DNA from: Methanosphaera sp.
Lineage (GTDB): Archaea; Methanobacteriota; Methanobacteria; Methanobacteriales; Methanobacteriaceae
Assembly: GCA_013330915.1 (NCBI GenBank)
Contig: DUHK01000027.1
Span: 1 to 12,209, forward strand
DNA: 12,209 nt
Direction of reading: 5' to 3'
Shown: positions 6,757 to 12,209 of the stretch, one piece after another
Position numbering within the stretch: position 1 is the first letter of the stretch
Layout: each line of letters starts with the position of its first letter
Made by a program: the position numbers and the translations under genes
The notes under the pieces: model-generated
Seen by the model: the letters and a program-made list of their open reading frames with translations, nothing else
What the model was told of the DNA's origin: nothing
The model's database searches: none

Positions 6757-7218
6757 ATGAAAGTCGCAATATTTCCACCTAACTCAATGATACTTGCTGA
6801 TATGATAGTTAGGAGTGGACATGAACCATTAGTGGTTCAAAATCAAATGAAACAGAAGGTAACATCTCCTGATCTTGATGCACCACCATTTAACATGACT
6901 GAAGATGATCCTATCAGCGGATTAAAATATGCTGCAATTGAGGTTCCATCTGGAGTGCGTGGTAGAATGTCATTATTTGGTCCGATTATTGAAGAAGCTG
7001 AAGCAGCAATTATCATGAATGAAGCACCATATGGATTTGGATGTGTAGGATGTGCCAGATCTTCAGAACTTACAGTATTCTCATTAAGAAGAAAAGATAT
7101 TCCAGTACTTGAATTGGATTATCCAACCAGCCGTGAAGATACTGTGGAAATGGTATATAAGATAAATACCTTTTTAGACAACTTGAAAGAAGAAGTGGAG
7201 GATGAATCCGATGATTAA
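6757..7218 (+). CDS. mmp5: Methanogenesis marker protein 5
   Basis: This is a 153-residue methanogen-specific protein of unknown function. It starts MKVAIFPPNSMILADMIVRS, has an alpha/beta look, and carries IEVPSGVRGRMSLFGPIIEE (61-80) and a striking CVGCARSSE motif (96-104) whose two cysteines could bind metal or an iron-sulfur cluster. The C-terminus is acidic (EEVEDESDD). GAGGT (6746-6750) precedes the ATG by 6 nt. It follows mmp6 after 40 nt and overlaps the start of mmp15 by 8 nt (7211-7218), so the pair is probably translationally coupled. The family call rests on gene order and these motifs; no catalytic activity can be read from the sequence. Confidence 0.85.
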   Translation: MKVAIFPPNSMILADMIVRSGHEPLVVQNQMKQKVTSPDLDAPPFNMTEDDPISGLKYAAIEVPSGVRGRMSLFGPIIEEAEAAIIMNEAPYGFGCVGCARSSELTVFSLRRKDIPVLELDYPTSREDTVEMVYKINTFLDNLKEEVEDESDD

Positions 7219-8467
7219 AATAGCACAATTGTCCTGTGGTACAGAATATAGTGGTGTACAAAAGGAAATCGAAAAGGCAGCTGCAACATTCGGTGCACAA
7301 ATGGTCATGCCTGATGTTAATTTAGATGACATTGATGAAGCTTATGAAAAATTTGGATTAAGCTGTGCAAGTTCCAGTCTTAAACTGATGATTGCAAGGG
7401 CAATGTCATTGGTTGAAGGAAAAAACGAAGCAGATGCAGTATTTATATGTACATGTTTCAGATGTGCCGAAGCAGCTATTGCAAGAAATGAAGTACGTAG
7501 ACTTATACAAAACTACACAGATTTACCTGTAGTTACATATTCATTTACTGAAAAAACCAAAGCATCAGAACTTTTCATCCGTATGGAAGCATTAACAACA
7601 GTTGTATCAAGAAAAAGTATCCTTGCACGTGAAAAACAGGAAGGTTTAACTTTAGGTATAGACAGTGGTTCAACAACAACAAAAGTAGCACTTATGGAAA
7701 ATGATGAAATCATCGGAACCGGCTGGGTAAAAACCGGTGATATCATAGGCTGTGCAAACGATGCTATAGGACAGGCACTGGAAGGTACAGGATACAAACT
7801 TGATGATGTTGAAGCCATAGGAACAACAGGATACGGTCGTATAACCATTGGAAAATCAATGGGTGCAAAACTTATACAGGAAGAAATTTCAGTAAACAGT
7901 AAAGGAGCAGTATATCTGGCAGATGCACAAAGAGGTGAAGCAACAGTTCTTGATATAGGTGGAATGGATAACAAGGTAATTACCATAAACAACGGTATAC
8001 CTGATAACTTTACCATGGGAGGTATCTGTGCCGGAGCATCAGGTCGTTTCCTTGACATGACAAGTCAACGTTTAGGTGTGGACATTACAGAATTAGGGCC
8101 ACTGGCACAACAAGGAAACTATAAAAACGCAATATTAAACAGTTACTGTATTGTATTCGGTATTCAGGATCTTGTAACAACATTGGCAGGCGGAGCATCA
8201 AAAGCAGATGCAGCAAGTGCAGCATGTCATTCAGTAGCTGAACAGGTATATGAACAGCAATTACAGGAAATTGATGTGCGTGAACCATTAATACAAGTGG
8301 GTGGAACATCACTGATTGCCGGATTAGTTGATGCAGTACAAAACATCCTCGGTGGAATAGAAGTAATAGTACCTGATTATTCACAGTATATTGGTGCAGT
8401 AGGTGCAGCAATGTTAGTATCCGGTCTTAAGGATACCGATATTGACGACAGTAAAAGATTCCAATAA
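7211..8467 (+). CDS. mmp15: Methanogenesis marker protein 15, ASKHA-type ATPase with activator-like cluster cysteines
   Basis: The C-terminal two thirds (about 147-405) are a BcrAD/BadFG-type ATPase of the acetate kinase/Hsp70/actin fold. Marks are the phosphate loop LGIDSGSTTTKVALM (148-162), GTTGYGRITIG (204-214), TVLDIGGMDNKVI (245-257) and IQVGGTSLIAGLVDAV (361-376). C273 in GGICAGASGRFLDM and C313 in SYCIVFGIQDL sit where 2-hydroxyacyl-CoA dehydratase activators hold the 4Fe-4S cluster between two subunits. The N-terminal domain (1 to about 135) has its own cysteines, C9, C52 and the CTCFRC cluster 80-85. By family analogy it would hydrolyse ATP to push out low-potential electrons; the target is unknown. 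I start it at ATG 7211: GGAGG (7197-7201) is 9 nt away, whereas the earlier ATG at 7202 directly abuts it. Length is then 418 residues. Confidence 0.9.
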   Translation: MIKIAQLSCGTEYSGVQKEIEKAAATFGAQMVMPDVNLDDIDEAYEKFGLSCASSSLKLMIARAMSLVEGKNEADAVFICTCFRCAEAAIARNEVRRLIQNYTDLPVVTYSFTEKTKASELFIRMEALTTVVSRKSILAREKQEGLTLGIDSGSTTTKVALMENDEIIGTGWVKTGDIIGCANDAIGQALEGTGYKLDDVEAIGTTGYGRITIGKSMGAKLIQEEISVNSKGAVYLADAQRGEATVLDIGGMDNKVITINNGIPDNFTMGGICAGASGRFLDMTSQRLGVDITELGPLAQQGNYKNAILNSYCIVFGIQDLVTTLAGGASKADAASAACHSVAEQVYEQQLQEIDVREPLIQVGGTSLIAGLVDAVQNILGGIEVIVPDYSQYIGAVGAAMLVSGLKDTDIDDSKRFQ

Positions 8468-8487
8468 AATCTTGGAGGTTGTAGTAT

Positions 8488-9039
8488 ATGTATGTAGAGT
8501 GTTATGATGAAGTAGGTGCACAAGTATATGACACATTGCTCAGACATACACTTCAAGACTTAAAATTAGCCAGAGCAATAAGCGCTATTAAAATATTCAT
8601 TGATCCCAGAGAGGCTTTATTTATTGGGGTTGTGAAACTGGAAAAAACATCTCAGCCAGTATACCTTACAGATATGGCCAGCTATAAAATGGACAATGGA
8701 ATATTAAAGATATTGATAGAAAACGAAAATTATCTTCCGGATTTATTAAGGGTATTGTGGATAAAAGAGGGCAGGGTAAATGTCGCACAACCTGACCGTT
8801 ATAAAATAGAAATAACCAATCCCACCATCAATCCAAAAGATTTAATAGTTGTGGATCCGTCAAGAGAACTTAAACGAAAAGTTTACGATGCATTATTCAG
8901 AGTAATGCCTGAAGGATTCCGTATGACCAAAAACAGAAGTTACGATAACATGATATGTATCATGAGTAGTGATGAGATTATTGACGAAAAATGGAACGAG
9001 AAATTTAATGAAGTAATTGAAGAAGTTAGAAATCAATAA
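8488..9039 (+). CDS. mmp17: Methanogenesis marker protein 17, MCR activation complex subunit
   Basis: Mmp17 is another protein found in the A3a complex that activates methyl-coenzyme M reductase with ATP. The protein has 183 residues, as in the family. It begins MYVECYDEVGAQVYDTLLRH, then shows KIFIDPREALFIGVVKLE (35-52), IVVDPSRELKRKVYDALFRV (120-139) and PEGFRMTKNRSYDNMICIMS (141-160). It has only two cysteines (5 and 157), no membrane segment and no recognised catalytic motif, consistent with a structural or cluster-contact subunit. A good GGAGGT site (8474-8479) lies 8 nt before the ATG. It follows mmp15 after 20 nt and precedes nifB by 22 nt, so all three probably share a transcript. Confidence 0.9.
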   Translation: MYVECYDEVGAQVYDTLLRHTLQDLKLARAISAIKIFIDPREALFIGVVKLEKTSQPVYLTDMASYKMDNGILKILIENENYLPDLLRVLWIKEGRVNVAQPDRYKIEITNPTINPKDLIVVDPSRELKRKVYDALFRVMPEGFRMTKNRSYDNMICIMSSDEIIDEKWNEKFNEVIEEVRNQ

Positions 9040-9061
9040 ATCTAACAAATGAGGGGATTTC

Positions 9062-9928
9062 ATGACAAAACATGATATGAAACATTTTGCTCATGTAACT
9101 CAAGCACACCCATGTTTCAACGAAAAAATACATGATAAAGTTGGTAGAATCCATATTCCAATAGCGCCGAAGTGTAATATACAATGTGGATTCTGCACAC
9201 GAAAACTGGATGAAAAAGAAAACCGACCTGGCGTAGCATCATGTATAATGACAATTGACCAGGCAATGGAACATATTCGTAATACCGTTGAAAAAATGCC
9301 GATAAACGTTATAGGAGTAGCAGGACCTGGAGATTCACTGGAAAATCCTGATACACTGAAATTATTTAGAAAAGTACGTGATGAATTTCCTGACTTGATA
9401 TTGTGCATGAGTACCAATGGTTTATTAGTGCCTGATTATGCCGATGAAATCAAAGAAGCAGGAGTAAAAACTGTCACCATAACAATAAATGCAGTAGACC
9501 TGGATATAGGCGCTAAAATATATGATGATATTGAATATCATGGAAAAATCTATCATGGCAAAGAAGGATTTAAGATTCTTCTGGAAAATCAATTGAAAGG
9601 AATTGAATTGCTCTCTGAACGGGGAATAATCATAAAGGTCAACAGTGTTCTCATTCCAGGAATAAACGATGAACACATAGTGGAAATAGCCAAGGTAGTA
9701 AAAAGTAAGGGAGCTTCTATAATGAACGTACTTCCGCTGATACCGTTAAACAAATTCAAAGACATTCCACGGCCGGGATGTGGAGTTCTTAGTGATGTAA
9801 GACAACAAGTTGAAGAATATCTTCCAGTATTCAGAGCTTGTACACAATGCAGAGCTGACGCATTCGGTATCCCCGGAAAACATGGTGAAGACCATTCACT
9901 TAACATAGTGCCAAATAGTCACTATTAA
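9062..9928 (+). CDS. nifB: NifB-type radical SAM enzyme, 8Fe-9S-C cluster (L-cluster) synthase
   Basis: NifB fuses two 4Fe-4S units and inserts carbon and sulfur using S-adenosylmethionine, giving the 8Fe-9S-C precursor of the nitrogenase cofactor. The 288-residue protein is the stand-alone radical SAM form typical of methanogens, without the NifX-like C-terminal domain. All NifB signatures are present: HPCF (16-19, C18), the SAM-cluster motif CNIQCGFC (C38, C42, C45), ENRP (53-56), AGPGDSLEN (87-95), TITIN (139-143), SVLIPGIND (195-203) and the C-terminal CTQCRADAFG (C260, C263), which with C18 holds the substrate clusters. A strong GAGGGGAT site (9051-9058) precedes the ATG. It closes the mmp block, 22 nt after mmp17, and no nifHDK is visible. 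Supplying an L-type cluster to the MCR activation complex is the inferred job; nitrogenase supply remains possible if nif genes lie elsewhere. Confidence 0.92.
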   Translation: MTKHDMKHFAHVTQAHPCFNEKIHDKVGRIHIPIAPKCNIQCGFCTRKLDEKENRPGVASCIMTIDQAMEHIRNTVEKMPINVIGVAGPGDSLENPDTLKLFRKVRDEFPDLILCMSTNGLLVPDYADEIKEAGVKTVTITINAVDLDIGAKIYDDIEYHGKIYHGKEGFKILLENQLKGIELLSERGIIIKVNSVLIPGINDEHIVEIAKVVKSKGASIMNVLPLIPLNKFKDIPRPGCGVLSDVRQQVEEYLPVFRACTQCRADAFGIPGKHGEDHSLNIVPNSHY

Positions 9929-9931
9929 CTA

Positions 9932-9951
9932 TTTTTTTATATTTTTTTTTT
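9932..9951 (+). terminator. T-rich terminator closing the mmp3-nifB block
   Basis: Runs of seven T (9932-9938) and ten T (9942-9951) begin just after the nifB stop. A weak AATAG/CTATT stem (9914-9926) overlaps the end of the gene. Such T tracts terminate transcription in archaea, so mtnA probably has its own promoter, although only 58 nt separate it from nifB. Confidence 0.55.
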
Positions 9952-9986
9952 AAAACGAATTAATAACAATTATGGAGAAAGTTTTT

Positions 9987-10931
9987 ATGATTGAAACAAT
10001 GTACTGGAAAAATGATACTTTACACCTTTTGGATCAAAGAAAGCTACCACATACCATAGAATATGTGGAATGTAAAACATACCAAGAAGCAATTGAAGCA
10101 ATAAAAGTTATGGTTGTCAGGGGAGCACCGGCAATAGGTGTTTCAGCAGCATATGCAATGGCATTAGCACAAATTCAATCAGTTGATTTGGATGTTGCAG
10201 CCAAAGAAATAAAACAGGCAAGACCAACAGCTATAAACTTGTTCTGGGCTGTTGACAAAGTACTTCAAAGTGTAAAAGAAGGTAATGATGCATTATCAAC
10301 TGCAATTCAAATGGAAAAGGATGACATTTCAATAAACAAAAAAATTGGACAGTATGGTAATGAAGTCATAGACAAAAACGACACAATACTAACCCACTGT
10401 AATGCAGGTGCTTTGGCATGTGCAGGATACGGGACAGCTTTAGGTGTCATAAGAGCGGCAAATGAAAGTAACAAAAACATCAATGTAATTTGTGACGAAA
10501 CAAGACCAGTACTTCAAGGTGCAAGATTAAGCGTATTTGAAATGCAACAGGAAAATATTCCCGTAAGACTTATAGTAGATGGTGCAGCAGGACACATGAT
10601 GCAAAAGGGTGAAATAGATAAGGTAATCATTGGAGCAGACAGGGTAGCAAAAGGAGGAGTTGCTAACAAAATTGGATCCCTGATGGTGGCACTTGCTGCA
10701 AAGAGGTATGATGTGCCATTTTATGTAGCAGCACCTATAAGTACATTTGACTTTGAAAACAACATATTCGACACAACAATAGAACAAAGAAATTCCGATG
10801 AAGTATTGAAAATAAATGGAAAATACATTTCAAAAGAAGAAACAAAAGTAGAAAATCCGGCATTCGACATAGTAGAATCGGATTTGATAACTGGAATTAT
10901 AACAGAAGAAGGTATAAAGAAAGCATTATAA
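9987..10931 (+). CDS. mtnA: MtnA-type methylthioribose-1-phosphate / 5-deoxyribose-1-phosphate isomerase
   Basis: MtnA converts the aldose-1-phosphate left after adenine-nucleoside breakdown to the matching ketose phosphate. In methanogens it serves recycling of methylthioadenosine and of 5'-deoxyadenosine from radical SAM enzymes, feeding aromatic amino acid precursors. The 314-residue protein shows LLDQRKLP (14-21), VVRGAPAIGVSAAYA (43-57), ILTHCNAGALACAGYGTAL (134-152, catalytic C138), DETRPVLQGARLSVFE (170-185), IIGADRVAKGGVANKIG (214-230, catalytic D218) and PFYVAAPISTFD (244-255). Conserved VANKIG and the acidic DET favour MtnA over eIF2B subunits; ribose-1,5-bisphosphate isomerase is a related alternative. 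I choose ATG 9987 because GGAG (9974-9977) lies 9 nt before it, while the earlier ATG at 9972 overlaps that site. It converges on trm5 with 5 nt between stops. Confidence 0.88.
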   Translation: MIETMYWKNDTLHLLDQRKLPHTIEYVECKTYQEAIEAIKVMVVRGAPAIGVSAAYAMALAQIQSVDLDVAAKEIKQARPTAINLFWAVDKVLQSVKEGNDALSTAIQMEKDDISINKKIGQYGNEVIDKNDTILTHCNAGALACAGYGTALGVIRAANESNKNINVICDETRPVLQGARLSVFEMQQENIPVRLIVDGAAGHMMQKGEIDKVIIGADRVAKGGVANKIGSLMVALAAKRYDVPFYVAAPISTFDFENNIFDTTIEQRNSDEVLKINGKYISKEETKVENPAFDIVESDLITGIITEEGIKKAL

Positions 10932-10936
10932 CTTCT

Positions 10937-11959
10937 TTATTCTATTTTTATACTTAACCCGATATGCCAAACTCCCGGACTTTGGGACTTGACCTTCCTA
11001 ATATCAATAAGCTGAGTCTTTCTAGGAAAAGCAATTTTTTCCACTCTTTCTAAAACCATTTCATAATTGGATGAAAACTCATAATAATTCAATATTCCAC
11101 CAGGTTTCAGATGATTCACAGCAATATCAAGGAAATCTTTTGCGGTTCCGGGTAAGTTCATTAGAATTCTGTCTGCCATAGGCAACTCTTTGATAACTTC
11201 TCTGACATCACCTTCAATAGGAATAACCCGGCCAACCAACTTATTGAGTTTAATGTTTTCATTAACATACTTGAAAGCTTCAGGATTAATGTCAACACTG
11301 TATATGAGTGCATTTTTTACATGTGCAATACTTATTGGAAACGAACCTATACCTGCGAAAAAGTCTATTATTGTTTCACCATCATTAACTTCATTGACAA
11401 TACGTGATCTTTCTGTTGCCAATCGTGGACTGAAATATACTGTGGATGGATTCAGTTTAAAACGGATTCCAAATTCTTTATGTATGGTTTCAAGGTTATC
11501 AATACCTGCAAGATATTCAAGTTCTCTGGTTCGTCTAACTCCCTGGACTTTACTTTTCTTATAATAAACACTTTTTCTTTTTGTAAAATTAAGAACAGCT
11601 TCTCCAATAATCTTTTTCTTGTCCTCTAATTCTGGTGGAATTTCAAGTATGACAATATCACCTATCACATCAAAAGATTTTCTTATTTCTTCCAGATCTT
11701 TTTCAGATATTTTATTGTCAAGATAATCCATGAAATTTTTAGGTCTGTATTGAGCTTCTACAAAGTTATGGTCTTCAACTTTAACATTGAATTCTGATTC
11801 AATTTCATTAATTAATGTTTTATTATAATCATCAATAAGAGGAAAGTAAACAAAATCGTCATCACTTCTAACTTTATACTCAGTACAAAGCTGTTTTTCA
11901 TTAATTAATATTTTACGTAATGTGTTAGCTTCTTTTTTAATAATCTTTATACCTTTCAT
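10937..11959 (-). CDS. trm5: tRNA (guanine37-N1)-methyltransferase, Trm5 family
   Basis: Trm5 methylates N1 of G37 next to the anticodon using S-adenosylmethionine, preventing +1 frameshifting. The 340-residue length fits archaeal Trm5b. The N-terminal region (about 1-130) corresponds to the tRNA-recognition D1 and D2 parts. The catalytic Rossmann domain holds R145 in RRTRELEYLAG, E183 in ATERSRIV, FFAGIGSFPISIA (200-212, SAM binding), SVDINPEAF (221-229), EGDVRE (249-254) and MNLPGTAKDFLD (267-278), the NLP signature of the class. C-terminal SPGVWHIGL (327-335) is also typical. The ATG at 11959 has no ribosome binding site; a TATA-like stretch (11986-12000) is close enough that the transcript may be nearly leaderless. 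The alternative, Taw2 or a Trm5a form for wyosine synthesis, cannot be fully excluded. Confidence 0.9.
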   Translation of the reverse strand: MKGIKIIKKEANTLRKILINEKQLCTEYKVRSDDDFVYFPLIDDYNKTLINEIESEFNVKVEDHNFVEAQYRPKNFMDYLDNKISEKDLEEIRKSFDVIGDIVILEIPPELEDKKKIIGEAVLNFTKRKSVYYKKSKVQGVRRTRELEYLAGIDNLETIHKEFGIRFKLNPSTVYFSPRLATERSRIVNEVNDGETIIDFFAGIGSFPISIAHVKNALIYSVDINPEAFKYVNENIKLNKLVGRVIPIEGDVREVIKELPMADRILMNLPGTAKDFLDIAVNHLKPGGILNYYEFSSNYEMVLERVEKIAFPRKTQLIDIRKVKSQSPGVWHIGLSIKIE

Positions 11960-11985
11960 TTAAACACTTAAAATTAGTTTTTTCT

Positions 11986-12000
11986 AAAAAATATTAATTC
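11986..12000 (-). promoter_or_regulatory. Possible TATA element of trm5
   Basis: The minus strand reads GAATTAATATTTTTT from 12000 to 11986, about 30-40 nt before the trm5 ATG. A start about 25 nt downstream would leave only a few leader nucleotides, which fits the lack of any ribosome binding site. The region is AT-rich, so the exact element is uncertain. Confidence 0.3.
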
Positions 12001-12209
12001 ATATTAACCTAATTAGTAATTTTATTCTTATTAGTATTTAGTTGTATTCTACATGACAACAACAATATATTGCAAAGTTTTCTAATTAAATTGATTGAAA
12101 TGGTTTGATGACAATAGTATGTGCTACAACACATAACGGTGATGACCTGAACAAGTGAATTATTGTTCATTGTTATGATGGTTGCATTTCCAATTGTAGC
12201 TATAAATGA
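12001..12209. other. AT-rich intergenic stretch at the right edge with two short palindromes
   Basis: I see no convincing gene here. Two perfect inverted repeats stand out: TATGTG (12118-12123) with CACATA (12130-12135), loop 6 nt; and TGAACAA (12148-12154) with TTGTTCA (12163-12169), loop 8 nt. Short plus-strand frames starting at 12052 and 12108 end after 10 and 16 codons. A frame starting at 12175 (Met-Met-Val-Ala-Phe) runs off the edge after 11 codons without a ribosome binding site. The stretch may hold the promoter of a gene beyond the window. Confidence 0.4.

Noticed and set aside
7513..8411. Long minus-strand open frames opposite mmp15
   Set aside because: They lie fully within a well-supported gene, have Pro-, Ser- or Leu/His-rich low-information translations and no ribosome binding sites; they are shadows of the real gene.
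9062..9928. MoaA-like or other generic radical SAM enzyme
   Set aside because: HPCF, ENRP, AGPG, TITIN and CTQCRADAFG together are specific to NifB; MoaA has different C-terminal cysteines and ends in GG.
9987..10931. Archaeal eIF2B-like subunit
   Set aside because: The catalytic Cys in THCNAG, the Asp in GADRV and the VANKIG segment are the enzyme signature; initiation factor subunits lack this set.
12105..12150. Possible C/D box small RNA: TTGATGA, GTGATGA and CTGA
   Set aside because: The CTGA lies only 1 nt after GTGATGA, leaving no guide segment, and no D' box occurs before it. The box order does not fit a C/D guide RNA.
12009..12209. Minus-strand frame open from the right edge, 66 residues before a stop
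   Set aside because: GC is lowest at codon position 1 (about 20 percent) and highest at position 2, the reverse of real genes here, and the translation is rich in Cys, Asn and Ile with no recognisable motif. A chance open frame or decayed remnant is more likely.
1..12209. CRISPR array, insertion sequence, tRNA or rRNA gene
   Set aside because: I found no regularly spaced repeats, transposase motifs, terminal inverted repeats, or cloverleaf or rRNA-like GC-rich stretches in the window.

Overview
The window is AT-rich archaeal DNA, almost certainly from a hydrogenotrophic or methylotrophic methanogen of the order Methanobacteriales. The base composition and gene set suggest Methanosphaera or Methanobrevibacter; the genus is a guess. 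The evidence is a run of methanogenesis marker proteins (Mmp2, 3, 6, 5, 15, 17) found essentially only in methane-metabolising archaea, plus archaeal Nob1, a Trm5-type tRNA methyltransferase, DUF2117, archaeal TATA elements and GGAGGTGAT-type ribosome binding sites.

Left part (1-1830): the 3' end of an unrecognised gene enters from the left and converges on a minus-strand group. That group is a small PRC-barrel protein, pyrE (orotate phosphoribosyltransferase) and a double PRC-barrel protein. Between the convergent genes a perfect hairpin contains both stop codons. A divergent promoter region at 1720-1830 separates the group from the plus-strand genes.

Centre (1831-9928): nob1 and a DUF2117 gene form a tight pair, followed by mmp2, which has a TTG start. 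After a T-rich terminator and a leader with two inverted repeats comes a tightly packed block: mmp3, mmp6, mmp5, mmp15, mmp17 and a stand-alone nifB-type radical SAM gene. Mmp3 and Mmp17 belong to the methyl-coenzyme M reductase (MCR) activation complex. NifB makes the 8Fe-9S-C precursor (L-cluster) known from nitrogenase. Mmp15 has the ATPase fold and both cluster cysteines of 2-hydroxyacyl-CoA dehydratase activators. The block therefore reads as a candidate module for building and reductively charging a complex iron-sulfur device that activates MCR. No nifH, nifD or nifK gene is present in the window.

Right part (9929-12209): after a T-rich terminator comes mtnA, a sugar-phosphate isomerase that can take part in recycling 5'-deoxyadenosine or methylthioadenosine. 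It converges with trm5 on the minus strand with only 5 nt between stop codons. The last 250 nt are AT-rich; I see two short palindromes and no convincing gene.
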